A stretch of DNA of 64,000 nt from WFZT01 sp964571845 (GTDB lineage Bacteria; Hydrothermota; Hydrothermia; B15-G9; WFZT01): NCBI GenBank assembly GCA_964571845.1, contig CAZNDM010000074.1, positions 10,194 to 74,193 on the forward strand, read 5' to 3'. The notes beneath the pieces were generated by a model. That model did no database searches, was not told where the DNA came from, and saw only the letters and a list, made by a program, of their open reading frames with translations. Both the position numbers and the translations under genes were made by a program. Below, in pieces: positions 52,926 to 61,742 of this stretch (within the stretch, counting starts at the first letter, position 1; each line of letters starts with the position of its first letter).

Positions 52926-53687
52926 TTAGAGTACTTTCGCCTCTTCTCTCAAGAGTCTAACGAGCTCTTTCACATTCTCAGGGAATTCCTTGTCAATGAT
53001 CTTACCCGGTGCCTTCTCAGGTGGTGGTGCGAGCTTCACTTTCTTGAATGTCTCAGCTGGAGAAACCGAGGTTTCAACCACATCAATGGGCTTTTTCTTT
53101 GCCTGCATGATTCCACGAAGGGAGGGATATCTCGGCTCGTTGAGTCCCTTTTCACATGTCAGAATGGCAGGAAGAGGGACTTCCCACTCTTCCATACCGG
53201 TTTCAAGCTCGCGCTCGACCTTTGCGATATTTCCGTCGAGCTCCAGCTTCACGATGTAAGAAGCCTGTGGGATGTTGAAAAATTCAGCTATGTACGAAGG
53301 GACCTGCGAATTGTAGTCGTCAACAGCCATCTTTCCCGTGAGAATGAGGTCAAAGCCTTCCTTCTCGATCACCTCTTTAAGCATCATGGCGGTTGTGTAT
53401 CCGTCAAGGTCCCAGAAGCCGTCAACTTTCACCAGTATTCCCCTATCAATTCCCATTGCAAGTGCAGTTCTGATCTGCTCTTTGGCTCCCTCGTCTCCAA
53501 CAGAGATTGCCACAGTTTCCACATCGCCGAGTTTCTCCTTTATCCTCAGCGCCTCTTCTATAGCAAATTCATCGTAGGGATTTATCACATAGGTAACATT
53601 ATCCCTGACAATGTCACTTCCGTCGGGCTTGACCTGAAGGGTCAGCCCGGTGTCCGGTACTTTTTTAAGCAGTACAAGAATCTTCAT
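52926..53687 (-). CDS. etfB: Electron transfer flavoprotein beta subunit
   Basis: Partner of EtfA, 253 aa. It begins MKILVLLKKVPDTGLTLQVK, contains NPYDEFAIEEALRIKEK and TAMMLKEVIEKEGFDLILTG, then KMAVDDYNSQVPSYIAEFF, and ends with the FxPPPEKAPGKII-type region (KLAPPPEKAPGKIIDK). It binds AMP or a second FAD in bifurcating forms; which applies cannot be settled here. Spacing of 14 nt to the thiolase and 13 nt to etfA indicates one operon. Confidence 0.96.
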   Translation of the reverse strand: MKILVLLKKVPDTGLTLQVKPDGSDIVRDNVTYVINPYDEFAIEEALRIKEKLGDVETVAISVGDEGAKEQIRTALAMGIDRGILVKVDGFWDLDGYTTAMMLKEVIEKEGFDLILTGKMAVDDYNSQVPSYIAEFFNIPQASYIVKLELDGNIAKVERELETGMEEWEVPLPAILTCEKGLNEPRYPSLRGIMQAKKKPIDVVETSVSPAETFKKVKLAPPPEKAPGKIIDKEFPENVKELVRLLREEAKVL

Positions 53688-53701
53688 CTTAACTCACCTC
53701 C

Positions 53702-54880
53702 TTACATTTCAATTGCCATAGCTACGGCTTTTCCGCCACCGATACAGAGTGCGGCAAGTCCTGTCTTTGCTCCTCTGTCTTTCATTGCATAAATAAGGGT
53801 TGTCAAAACTCTTGCTCCAGATGCGCCAATCGGGTGGCCCAGAGCCACCGCTCCACCGTGAACATTAACCTTTGACCAATCCCAGCCAAGTTCTTTTCCA
53901 TCTGCAAGAACCTGTGCGGAGAACGCCTCGTTTATTTCAATGAGGTCAAAGTAGTCTATATTTACACCAAGTTTGTCCATGACTTTTCTGATTGCGTAAA
54001 TGGGGGCATAGAAGACATCCTGTGGATCAACGGCTGCTGAAGCGTAGGCGCGGATGTACGCAAGAGGTTCGATGCCAAGCTCTTTTGCCTTGTCTTCTGA
54101 CATAACGACGAGTGCCGAGGCACCGTCGTTGAGTCCGGGGGCATTACCAGCTGTTACTGTTCCGTCTTTCTCAAAGGCGGGCTTGAGTTTTGCAAGTTTT
54201 TCAAGCGAGGTGTCCCTTCTCGGTCCCTCATCGGTATCGAAGATTATGGGGTCTCCTTTTTTCTGGGGTATCTCCACAGGGACGATCTCTGCTTTAAATT
54301 TCCCCTCGTCAATGGCTTTGATTGCTTTCATGTGGCTTTCGTATGCGAATTTGTCCTGCTCTTCGCGAGTTATTCCGGATTTTCTTGCGGTGTATTCGGC
54401 GAAGTTGCCCATGTGTACATTGTGATAAGGGTCCCAGAGGCCATCCCATACCATGAGATCGAGGAAAGTCGTGTTGCCAAATTTTTTCCCCTTGCGCATC
54501 TCTTTGACAGCGAAGGGGGCGTTTGTCATGGATTCCATGCCGCCTGCCACGATGATCTCAAGATCTTCTGCCTTGATTGCCTGGGCGGCGAGCATCACTG
54601 CCTTGAGTCCGGATCCGCAGACTTTGTTTATTGTAAATGCAGGGATATTTGTAGGCAGGCCAGCCTTGATAGCAGCCTGGCGGGCAGGTGCCTGCCCAAT
54701 TCCCCCCTGCAGCACATTCCCCATTATCACCTCTTCCACAAGCTCCGGCTTGATTCCTGCGCGTTTCACCGCTTCTTTAATCACAATGGCTCCAAGATCA
54801 GGAGCCTCAAAATCCTTTAATGCCCCGAGAATCTTCCCTATCGGGGTTCTCACAGCACTTACTATAACAGGCTGTTTCAT
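53702..54880 (-). CDS. Acetyl-CoA acetyltransferase (thiolase)
   Basis: Condenses two acetyl-CoA or cleaves acetoacetyl-CoA. The 392-aa chain has the acyl-Cys in FTINKVCGSGLKAVMLAAQ, EINEAFSAQVLAD, the His in GGAVALGHPIGASGARVL and the second Cys in ALCIGGGKAVAMAIE. Length and motifs match biosynthetic/degradative thiolases of the AtoB/ThlA type. It overlaps ald by 4 nt and is followed by etfB, suggesting amino-acid or short-chain acyl-CoA metabolism. Confidence 0.95.
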   Translation of the reverse strand: MKQPVIVSAVRTPIGKILGALKDFEAPDLGAIVIKEAVKRAGIKPELVEEVIMGNVLQGGIGQAPARQAAIKAGLPTNIPAFTINKVCGSGLKAVMLAAQAIKAEDLEIIVAGGMESMTNAPFAVKEMRKGKKFGNTTFLDLMVWDGLWDPYHNVHMGNFAEYTARKSGITREEQDKFAYESHMKAIKAIDEGKFKAEIVPVEIPQKKGDPIIFDTDEGPRRDTSLEKLAKLKPAFEKDGTVTAGNAPGLNDGASALVVMSEDKAKELGIEPLAYIRAYASAAVDPQDVFYAPIYAIRKVMDKLGVNIDYFDLIEINEAFSAQVLADGKELGWDWSKVNVHGGAVALGHPIGASGARVLTTLIYAMKDRGAKTGLAALCIGGGKAVAMAIEM

Positions 54881-55995
54881 TGATCTATTACCTCCTCAAG
54901 TGGCGTGTAAGGCATGTTGAAGTCCTCAGCAATTCCCTTGTACACAAGGTATCCCTTAAACACGTTGACACCTTTCCACAGTGCCCTGTTTTCTTTGACT
55001 GCCTTTTTCCATCCTTTGTTTGCAAGCTCCAGGACATAGGGTAGTGTGGAGTTAGTCAATCCGTAGGTGGATGTTCTTGGTACAGCTCCAGGCATGTTAG
55101 CAACGCAGTAGTGGACGACTCCCTCTTCGATATAAATTGGGTCGTTGTGGGTTGTTGGTCTCGATGTCTCAGCAATTCCACCCTGGTCAATGGCAACATC
55201 AACGATCACGGCGCCGTCTTTCATCTCTTTGAGCATGTCCCTTGTGATGATCTTTGGTGCTTTTCTACCATGAATAAGGACAGCGCCAATGACAAGATCC
55301 GCCTTTTTTATAGCCTCCTTGACATTGTAGGGTGTGGAAATCAGGGTTTTTACATTGGCGGGCATGATTTCGGCGAGGTAACGCAGACGGACAGGATTGA
55401 GGTCAAGAACCGTGACATCGGCGCCCATACCAGCGGCAATGAAAGCTGCATTTGTGCCAACTGTGCCACCGCCGATTATCACCACATTTGCCGGTGGCAC
55501 ACCCGGGATTCCACCGAGAAGAATACCGAGGCCCTTTTGAGGTTTCTCCAGGTACTTTGCACCTTCCTGGGGCGCCATTCTACCTGCGACCTCACTCATA
55601 GGAATCAGAAGTGGCAGGGAGCCATCTTCGAGCTCCACTGTCTCATAGGCGATTCCAATGATCTTTCTCTCCAGGAGTTTCTCTGTAAGGGTCTTGTCTG
55701 CTGCGAGGTGTAGGTAAGTGAAGAGGACCTGTCCTTCACGGAGTTTCGGAATTTCCACTTCCTGGGGTTCTTTGACCTTGACGATCATATCTGCTTTTTC
55801 GAAGACTTCGTCTGCTGTGGGAACGATTTCAGCGCCGGCTGATCTGTAATCTTCGTCAGAAATTCCGCTGCCAAGGCCGGCTCCCTTTTCAATTATCACT
55901 TTATGGCCAGCCTGTGTGAGGGAATAGACCCCTGATGGGGTGATTGCGACCCTGTATTCTTCCTTCTTTATCTCTTTGGGAACGCCAATGATCAT
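54877..55995 (-). CDS. ald: Alanine dehydrogenase
   Basis: NAD-linked interconversion of alanine and pyruvate plus ammonia. The 372-aa product begins MIIGVPKEIKKEEYRVAITP and has GAGLGSGISDEDY, VLFTYLHLAADKTLTEKLL, VVIIGGGTVGTNAAFIAAGM (NAD site), VDVAIDQGGIAETSRPTTH and CVANMPGAVPRTSTYGLTN. AAAGGAG precedes the ATG. It is the first gene of the unit with thiolase and ETF, pairing alanine use with acetyl-CoA chemistry. Confidence 0.96.
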   Translation of the reverse strand: MIIGVPKEIKKEEYRVAITPSGVYSLTQAGHKVIIEKGAGLGSGISDEDYRSAGAEIVPTADEVFEKADMIVKVKEPQEVEIPKLREGQVLFTYLHLAADKTLTEKLLERKIIGIAYETVELEDGSLPLLIPMSEVAGRMAPQEGAKYLEKPQKGLGILLGGIPGVPPANVVIIGGGTVGTNAAFIAAGMGADVTVLDLNPVRLRYLAEIMPANVKTLISTPYNVKEAIKKADLVIGAVLIHGRKAPKIITRDMLKEMKDGAVIVDVAIDQGGIAETSRPTTHNDPIYIEEGVVHYCVANMPGAVPRTSTYGLTNSTLPYVLELANKGWKKAVKENRALWKGVNVFKGYLVYKGIAEDFNMPYTPLEEVIDQ

Positions 55996-56041
55996 AATAA
56001 AACTCTCCTTTCGGAATTTTTAAAATAACACACTTTCCCAA

Positions 56042-56070
56042 ATTATAAAAACTACTTAAAGTGTTATCAA
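56042..56070 (-). promoter_or_regulatory. Promoter of the ald-thiolase-etfBA operon
   Basis: On the minus strand TTGATA (56070-56065), a 17-nt spacer and a perfect TATAAT (56047-56042). Transcription would begin near 56035, about 40 nt before the ald ATG. Confidence 0.65.
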
Positions 56071-56176
56071 CAATCGAAAAACATGGGAAATTTGTTTTTG
56101 TAGGGTAAATTTCAATTCGCCAAATTTGAACCGGGGTAGATTTTTTGACCACATCCATTGCACGGTTTTGTTGAGG

Positions 56177-57016
56177 TCAGTACCCCCTTTCTTCAATTTT
56201 CTTTGCATATTCGAGAATTTTTATGGCACGGCGGTAGTGAATTCGTTCGATCATTTCTCTTCCAAGTGTTGTTACTCCTTTGCCCTCGGAGATCGCTTTT
56301 TCAAAGACCTCTTTTACCTTTTTTGCCCAATCGATCTCCTCGTCTCGAGGACTGAATATCCTGTTTATGATCTCAAGCTGAGATGGATGGATTGCGGTTT
56401 TACCATCAAATCCCATTCTCCGGGCAAACTTTGCCTGCACCTCCAGTGCTTCAGAATCTGACAGATCAAAAGCGGGGGTATCCAGCACAAAAAGTTTAAA
56501 GGCTTTTGCAACAGTAACCACATCTGACATAAAGTGGATCATCTCTTCTCTAAATCTCGTTAACTCCATGTCGAGTTCGCCAGTAAGGTCAGCTGCACCG
56601 AAGATGAACCCTATGAGCTTTCTGCACTGTGCAATTCTTCTCAGGTTTAAAATCGCCTGTGGTGTTTCTATCATTGCAACAAGCGGAATTTCATCGGTTA
56701 CTTCAGCTACGATCTCGAGATCTCTAAAATCTCTAACCTTAGGAACAACAATACCGTCAGGTTTCAACTCCTTTACGACCTGTGCATCTTCCCGTCCCCA
56801 TGGGGTATCCAGTGAATTTATTCTCACAAAAACAGTCCTGTGACCATAGTTGAGCTCTGGAAAAAGATTTTTCAGTAAATCCCTTGCATTTTCCTTCTCC
56901 TGTGGTGCGACTGCGTCTTCAAGGTCAAGTATGACACCATCTGCTGGAAAACTCTGGGCTTTTCTTACCATCTTCTCACTTCTTGCTGGTACAAATATGA
57001 AAGATCTCAAAATCAT
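56177..57016 (-). CDS. HpcH/HpaI aldolase family, CitE-like CoA-ester lyase
   Basis: A 279-aa TIM-barrel lyase. It begins LRSFIFVPARSEKMVRKA and shows DGVILDLEDAVAPQEKENAR (metal-binding acidic residues), VRINSLDTPWG, PLVAMIETPQAILNL (metal Glu), IFGAADLTGELD and GFDGKTAIHPSQLEIIN. This is the CitE/malyl-CoA/citramalyl-CoA lyase pattern. No CitF, CitD or CitX is present, so citrate lyase is unlikely. It is the last gene of the thiW-ecf unit, 16 nt after ecfT, with AAAAGGAGG before its start. Substrate unknown. Confidence 0.85.
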   Translation of the reverse strand: MILRSFIFVPARSEKMVRKAQSFPADGVILDLEDAVAPQEKENARDLLKNLFPELNYGHRTVFVRINSLDTPWGREDAQVVKELKPDGIVVPKVRDFRDLEIVAEVTDEIPLVAMIETPQAILNLRRIAQCRKLIGFIFGAADLTGELDMELTRFREEMIHFMSDVVTVAKAFKLFVLDTPAFDLSDSEALEVQAKFARRMGFDGKTAIHPSQLEIINRIFSPRDEEIDWAKKVKEVFEKAISEGKGVTTLGREMIERIHYRRAIKILEYAKKIEERGY

Positions 57017-57032
57017 GGGCTCTGACCTCCTT

Positions 57033-57665
57033 TTAAATTAGCAAAATGAGAACAAAAAATAGAAAAACGGCGGAAAGGGATACAACAGTATCCCTGAATT
57101 TCCATTTCAAAGGCTCGTAGAATGTGCGATTTTTACAGGTAAATCCACGGGACTCAAGTGCTTCTGCGAGCTCATCGGCGAGCACAAAAATGCCGACAAT
57201 CAATGGGATCAAAATTGCATGAAAATTTCTGAGCTTTATCTCTATGCCTCTACCCTGCTGGGCTTCTTTGATTTCATGAAATTTTACCCGCACAAGTTCC
57301 ACATAACGAATGGCTGATGTGAAGATAAATACAAAATTGTATGGAAATTTTAATCCGAGCAATGCCTTGGCTATCTCGTCTGCATCTGTAAAATGAAAAA
57401 ATATGTACGATCCAATGATTAGTTCAGAAAATCTCAGAGACAGCAGAATAGCTTCTTCTAAAGAGATGAACACATAGCCTATTATGAAGATAGTGATCAT
57501 CATGGGGATAAATCCCTTTGAGAAGCTAAAAAACCGTTTTCTGTCCGTAAAAAATCCAGAGAAAACGAGAATAGAGAAAACGATCAGGTGCAGGGGTAGA
57601 ATTTCTTTCAAAATCACGAACACATCGAACAGTATGAGTATCAGTAATTTAACTCTTGGGTCCAT
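57033..57665 (-). CDS. ecfT: ECF transporter transmembrane component EcfT
   Basis: A 210-aa membrane scaffold of an energy-coupling factor transporter. It has about five helices, the QGRGIEIKLR motif and the late ESRGFTCKNRTFY, which correspond to the two Arg-Gly coupling motifs of EcfT/CbiQ. It overlaps the ATPase gene by 17 nt. Confidence 0.87.
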   Translation of the reverse strand: MDPRVKLLILILFDVFVILKEILPLHLIVFSILVFSGFFTDRKRFFSFSKGFIPMMITIFIIGYVFISLEEAILLSLRFSELIIGSYIFFHFTDADEIAKALLGLKFPYNFVFIFTSAIRYVELVRVKFHEIKEAQQGRGIEIKLRNFHAILIPLIVGIFVLADELAEALESRGFTCKNRTFYEPLKWKFRDTVVSLSAVFLFFVLILLI

Positions 57666-59157
57666 TGGCGAGCGCCCTAAGTTCGATACCCGGGTTTATG
57701 TGCAGTTTTTCCATAAGATTGATTTCTGCAGTTGTCAAACTCTGTGGATTGATTTCACCTGCAATTCTTCCATTTTCCATCAGAACCCATCTGCATGAGA
57801 CCTCTTTTGCAAATTCTATGTCGTGTGTGGAGACGACAACGGAAATCCCAATTTTACTGAGATTTCTGATAATTTCGATAATGGCACCCACGGTCTGTCC
57901 ATCCTGCCCCGTTGTGGGTTCATCAAGGAAAATTATGCCGGGTTTGGCAGCAAGAACAGCAGCCATAGCAACCCTCTTTTTCTCACCCTCGGAGAGCAGG
58001 AAGGGAGATCTTTCAAGTATGTGGCCAAGGGATAGAGACTCGATGATCCAGTTAAGCCATTTTTCCTCTTTTGCCGATACCTTCAGTTCATCAATTACCC
58101 TGGTCTTGAAAAAGATATCCTGGGGATTGTGTGGTACGTAACCTGCTCTGCACGATCGCCATAAACTGCCTTTGTGGGGCTTTCTGATACCTGAAAGGAG
58201 TTTCATGAGCGTTGTCTTGCCTGCGCCGTTCGGACCGAGAATTACGACGGTCTCACCAGCGTGCAATTCGAAGTTTAGTACCTGTATGGCGAAAGAATTG
58301 TTGTAGGAAAAACTCACATCACTGGCTTTGAGAACCGGCTCTCCCTTCTGGGAGCAAAAGAAGTTTCTCCTGTATCCTGATTTTTTAAGGAGATTAACGA
58401 GATCGTCGTTTATAGCAGTTACGCCCAGTTTTTTCTGGATCTTGAAAACTTCGGGTTCCCTGATGTTAAAGTTCCTGAGATTGATTTTCTCTGGATTCTT
58501 TGTGTATATGCGATCTTTTTCGTTTTTTACAAAGATAAATTCCTCTACAAGATCGAGAACATCCTCGAGTCTGTGCTCAGTGATAACAAAAAGGTTGTTT
58601 TTCAGGTTTTTCAGAACACTCCGAAGCTTTTCCCGGTTGTATCCATCAAGCGTTGCAAAGGGTTCGTCTAAAAGGATAATTGGTGATCCGAGTGCGATTA
58701 TGGAAGCAAGTGTCAGAAGGTGTTTTTCCCCTCCTGACAGCTCGTGACTTTTTTTATTTAGAATGTGGTGGATGCCGAATTTGTTGACAACTTCATCAAC
58801 CCTTTTCCTTATTTCATCTGGAGGTAAGCCTGCATTTTCAAGTGTGAATATAATTTCTTTTTCGGTGTTTTCGTTAAAAACCTGAGCATCCGGATTCTGA
58901 TGGACAAATCCGGCTATGCGAAAGAGATCGCATGTTGTTAGGTGTCGTGTATTTTTCCCTTTGACAAACACATTCCCCTGAAAATCACCTCTGTAAAAGT
59001 GTGGAATGAGACCATTGATAAACCTGAGAATTGTCGATTTTCCGCTGCCACTTGGACCTGAAATGACGGTGTTTACATCTATATTTTTAGAAAAATCAAC
59101 GAGAGCGCACCTTCTCCCTCTCGCATAGGTGAAAGACACATTTTCAAAGCTGATCAT
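57649..59157 (-). CDS. ecfA: ECF transporter fused double ATPase (EcfA-A')
   Basis: A 502-aa protein with two ABC ATPase domains in one chain. The N-domain has GPSGSGKSTILRFINGLIP, HELSGGEKHLLTLASIIAL and PIILLDEPFATLD; the C-domain has LGPNGAGKTTLMKLLSG, LSEGEKKRVAMAAVLA and GIIFLDEPTTGQD, with SEGEK instead of SGGEK. It powers the EcfT/ThiW module. It overlaps thiW (4 nt) and ecfT (17 nt). Confidence 0.93.
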   Translation of the reverse strand: MISFENVSFTYARGRRCALVDFSKNIDVNTVISGPSGSGKSTILRFINGLIPHFYRGDFQGNVFVKGKNTRHLTTCDLFRIAGFVHQNPDAQVFNENTEKEIIFTLENAGLPPDEIRKRVDEVVNKFGIHHILNKKSHELSGGEKHLLTLASIIALGSPIILLDEPFATLDGYNREKLRSVLKNLKNNLFVITEHRLEDVLDLVEEFIFVKNEKDRIYTKNPEKINLRNFNIREPEVFKIQKKLGVTAINDDLVNLLKKSGYRRNFFCSQKGEPVLKASDVSFSYNNSFAIQVLNFELHAGETVVILGPNGAGKTTLMKLLSGIRKPHKGSLWRSCRAGYVPHNPQDIFFKTRVIDELKVSAKEEKWLNWIIESLSLGHILERSPFLLSEGEKKRVAMAAVLAAKPGIIFLDEPTTGQDGQTVGAIIEIIRNLSKIGISVVVSTHDIEFAKEVSCRWVLMENGRIAGEINPQSLTTAEINLMEKLHINPGIELRALANGPKS

Positions 59158-59639
59158 TCAAAACCGACACCGGCTTTTTTAAGTACCAGAAGGACAACTA
59201 TTCCGATTATGGAACCGAAAATTGTGGAAAGGGAGAAGGCAATTATGAATGACATGAGAGCCATACTTTTATGTAGAAATACAGGTCCTACTATCAGGGC
59301 ACTCACAGTTGCACCAATAAGTCCTGTGCCAATTACCTCCCCTAAGGCTGCGAAATAGATATTTTTTGTGAATTTAAAAGCATAACCAGCGAGGAATGCA
59401 CCGATCATGCCACCAGGGAAGGCAAAGATTGTTCCGGTACCAAGCAGGTTTCTAATAAGACCAGCGGCCCCCGCTATTGCTGTTGCATACCAGGGACCAA
59501 CTATAACGCCGGCAATTACATTTATCATGTGCTGGGCAGGAAAGACTTTTGTAATACCAAAGGGAATGAAAATCGGTGACAGGACCACTGCCAGAGCAGT
59601 TAATACGATAGAATACGCCACTTTTCTCGTTGTCGTCAT
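59154..59639 (-). CDS. thiW: ECF substrate-binding component ThiW
   Basis: A 161-aa S component, proposed to bind the thiazole precursor of thiamine. It has the ThiW pattern SPIFIPFGITKVFPAQHMIN, VIAGVIVGPWYATAIAGAAG, LIRNLLGTGTIFAFPGGMIG and the closing hydrophobic helices. It is the first gene of the operon with ATPase and EcfT, a complete dedicated ECF transporter. I see no TPP riboswitch (no CTGAGA/ACCTGA pair) upstream. Confidence 0.87.
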   Translation of the reverse strand: MTTTRKVAYSIVLTALAVVLSPIFIPFGITKVFPAQHMINVIAGVIVGPWYATAIAGAAGLIRNLLGTGTIFAFPGGMIGAFLAGYAFKFTKNIYFAALGEVIGTGLIGATVSALIVGPVFLHKSMALMSFIIAFSLSTIFGSIIGIVVLLVLKKAGVGFE

Positions 59640-59667
59640 GTTCCACCTCCGAAAATAGATTTTTCAA

Positions 59668-59696
59668 ATTTTACCAGCCCCTTGGAAAACTATCAA
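59668..59696 (-). promoter_or_regulatory. Promoter of the thiW-ecfA-ecfT-lyase operon
   Basis: On the minus strand TTGATA (59696-59691), a 17-nt spacer and TAAAAT (59673-59668), about 28 nt before the thiW ATG with GGAGGTGG in between. Confidence 0.6.
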
Positions 59697-59730
59697 ATTA
59701 ATGGTATCCCATTTTTAACTCCAATAGGGC

Positions 59731-59760
59731 TTGACGGAAGTTATGAATCCTCGATAACAT
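59731..59760 (+). promoter_or_regulatory. Promoter of cassette copy 2, likely leaderless
   Basis: TTGACG (59731-59736), an 18-nt spacer, TAACAT (59755-59760), AAAGTC, then ATG 59767. Copy 1 has the same boxes with a 17-nt spacer. Confidence 0.6.
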
Positions 59761-59766
59761 AAAGTC

Positions 59767-60186
59767 ATGCACAAAAGCCTATCCTGGAAAGTTTTGCCTG
59801 CCAGAAACAGGAAAAAGTTCACAATTTTTATCTTAACTGTTACCCTGTTTGTTCTCATTGTTTATCTGGCAATGGGGATATACTGGGCTTTTTTTTCGCT
59901 CATAATTCTGCTCGGTTCGCTATTCCAGTTCTATACTGTAACCGAGTATATCCTTGATGATGATGGTATTACGATAAAAAGGCCATTTTATTCGGTCAGG
60001 AAAAAGTGGGAGGAATTCAGGCGTGTCGAGGAGACGAGATCCGGGATCTTTCTGTCTCCTTTTTCACAGCCCTCAAGGCTTGATAGTTTTAGAGGTGTTC
60101 ACTTAATTATTGACGAAGATAGGAAGACAGAAGTATTGGAATTTATCAGGGATAAGATAAAAGATGACGATAAAAGAACGGATTGA
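59767..60186 (+). CDS. Two-helix membrane protein with PH-like/DUF304-like domain (cassette gene 1, copy 2)
   Basis: A 139-aa paralogue of the protein at 29488, the same length with no gaps by eye. Shared landmarks: SWKxLPAR, TEYILDDDGITIKRPFY, RKKWEEFRRVEE, SGIFLSPFSQPSRLDSFRGV. Differences concentrate in the second half of the first helix and in the final 20 residues. This is the most diverged pair of the cassette. It overlaps gene 2 by 23 nt, as in copy 1. Function unknown. Confidence 0.6.
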   Translation: MHKSLSWKVLPARNRKKFTIFILTVTLFVLIVYLAMGIYWAFFSLIILLGSLFQFYTVTEYILDDDGITIKRPFYSVRKKWEEFRRVEETRSGIFLSPFSQPSRLDSFRGVHLIIDEDRKTEVLEFIRDKIKDDDKRTD

Positions 60187-60838
60187 AATTCTCAAAGAGA
60201 GGATTGAAAAAGCCCTTCAGAATGCGGGAAGGAAGGGTGAGAAGGTGGAGATTGTGGGAGTAACAAAGGGCATTGATGTTGATAGAATTGTTGAGGGTAT
60301 AAGATACGGTATCACAAAACTTGGAGAAAACAGGGTGCAGGAAGCAAGAGAAAAGATCCCTCTTGTCAAATTTCCCTGTGAGTGGCATATGGTGGGTCAT
60401 CTCCAGAAAAATAAAGTCAAATACGCTGTGAAATTGTTCAAAATGATACAGTCAGTTGATAGTTACGAACTTGCCGATCTCATTAATAGAAAGACCCCAC
60501 AGAAGATGGATGTTCTGATCGAGGTAAACACATCAGGAGAACCCCAGAAGTATGGGGTTAGCCCCGACGCTCTTTTTGGTTTGATAGAGAAGATTCTCGG
60601 TTTGAAAAATTTAAATTTACAGGGTTTAATGACTGTTGGTCCCTATCCTGTGGAGGAGCGGAGATCCAGAAAGAGTTTCGCATTGCTTAGAGATTTAAGA
60701 GATGAAGCAGAGATGCGCTTTGGTATAAAGCTCCCGATTCTATCAATGGGAATGACAGAAGATTTTGAATACGCTATACTTGAAGGATCTACGATGCTCC
60801 GTATAGGACGAGGGATCTACGGGGAGAGAAATTATTAA
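60164..60838 (+). CDS. yggS: YggS-family PLP homeostasis protein (cassette gene 2, copy 2)
   Basis: A 224-aa paralogue of the gene at 29885. The PLP lysine region is IVGVTKGIDVDRIVEGIRYG; LGENRVQEAREKIPL, WHMVGHLQKNKVKYAVKLF, IQSVDSYELADL, EVNTSGEPQKYGV and LSMGMTEDFEYAILEG are all intact, so this copy also looks functional. It lacks the final Pro of copy 1. Confidence 0.93.
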   Translation: MTIKERIEILKERIEKALQNAGRKGEKVEIVGVTKGIDVDRIVEGIRYGITKLGENRVQEAREKIPLVKFPCEWHMVGHLQKNKVKYAVKLFKMIQSVDSYELADLINRKTPQKMDVLIEVNTSGEPQKYGVSPDALFGLIEKILGLKNLNLQGLMTVGPYPVEERRSRKSFALLRDLRDEAEMRFGIKLPILSMGMTEDFEYAILEGSTMLRIGRGIYGERNY

Positions 60839-60854
60839 AGAAGGAGGTTTTTAG

Positions 60855-61157
60855 ATGTTCGTATTTTCCAATTTTTTAATTGCGCTTGCAAAGGTCCTTG
60901 ATATATTCCTGAATCTTTACATGTGGGTTATAATCATCAGGGCATTGATTTCATGGGTGAATCCCGATCCATTCAACCCGATTGTAAGATTTTTGAGGAA
61001 TGTTACAGATCCATTTTTGAACTGGATAAGGCGGGTTCTAAGACTTGGTTATTTTGGCGGAATTGATATTTCACCTTTGATTGCTATTCTCATCATATAT
61101 TTTGTCAGGTATTTTGTTGTAACAACCCTTGTTGAAATAGCCGTTAAAATGAGGTGA
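60855..61157 (+). CDS. yggT: YggT family membrane protein (cassette gene 3, copy 2)
   Basis: A 100-aa paralogue of 30573 with only about ten substitutions, mostly conservative (R/K, I/L, I/V). WVIIIRALISWVNPDPFNP and LRNVTDPFLNWIRR are unchanged, while synonymous codons differ often. AAGGAGG lies before the ATG. The stop is 3 nt before gene 4, with GAGGTGA serving as its ribosome site. Confidence 0.92.
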   Translation: MFVFSNFLIALAKVLDIFLNLYMWVIIIRALISWVNPDPFNPIVRFLRNVTDPFLNWIRRVLRLGYFGGIDISPLIAILIIYFVRYFVVTTLVEIAVKMR

Positions 61158-61160
61158 GTT

Positions 61161-61742
61161 ATGAAACTGTCACCACTTGAAGTAAAAAAGGCTGAGTTTA
61201 AGCTGAAGATGAGGGGGTATGATCCGCAGGAGGTTCGTGCCTTTCTTGAGATGGTTTCCCGTGACATGGAAGATACGGAGAGGGAAATTAGAGAGTTATA
61301 CGAGAAGATGGAAGAGCTCCAGAAGATGCTGGACCATTACAGGGAGATGGAGGAAACCATAAAATCTGCCATGATGACCGCGCAGAAAGCGGCGGAAGAT
61401 ATGAAAAACAATGCACAGAGAGAGGCAGAATTGATCGTTGAAAAGGCAAGAATGCAGGCACAGGAGATCGTGTCCTCTGCCCAGAAAGAGAGGGACGAGA
61501 TGATCAGGTCTCTTGAGGATACGAAGAGAAAACTGGAAAACGATATCTCCATGCTTGAAAGGAAAAGAAGGGCTATACTTGAAGATCTTTACAATACATT
61601 AAACCTTCACCTGAACCTCGTTAAGGAAGAATTTGAGAAGTCCAGAGAGTTTCTCCTGTCTGCGGGAGAAAAGGAGGAAGAACATGTCGGACCTGAAGAA
61701 GAAGATTCTCGAAGCAGTGAATTTTTTGAAACAGGAGATTGA
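61161..61742 (+). CDS. DivIVA-domain protein (cassette gene 4, copy 2)
   Basis: A 193-aa paralogue of 30879. The N-terminal DivIVA domain (KLSPLEVKKAEFKLKMRGYD) and the first coiled-coil half are nearly identical. Divergence rises toward the C-terminus, and the last 19 residues, encoded in the 59-nt overlap with gene 5, match at about 11 positions. Two related DivIVA proteins could mix in one coiled-coil assembly. Confidence 0.9.
   Translation: MKLSPLEVKKAEFKLKMRGYDPQEVRAFLEMVSRDMEDTEREIRELYEKMEELQKMLDHYREMEETIKSAMMTAQKAAEDMKNNAQREAELIVEKARMQAQEIVSSAQKERDEMIRSLEDTKRKLENDISMLERKRRAILEDLYNTLNLHLNLVKEEFEKSREFLLSAGEKEEEHVGPEEEDSRSSEFFETGD

Noticed and set aside
52902..53792. 296-aa plus-strand ORF and other long frames opposite etfB, thiolase and ald
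   Set aside because: All are antisense to well-recognised enzymes and carry no domain motif.
59640..59766. Possible TPP riboswitch upstream of thiW
   Set aside because: The conserved CTGAGA and ACCTGA elements are absent on the minus strand and the leader is too short.
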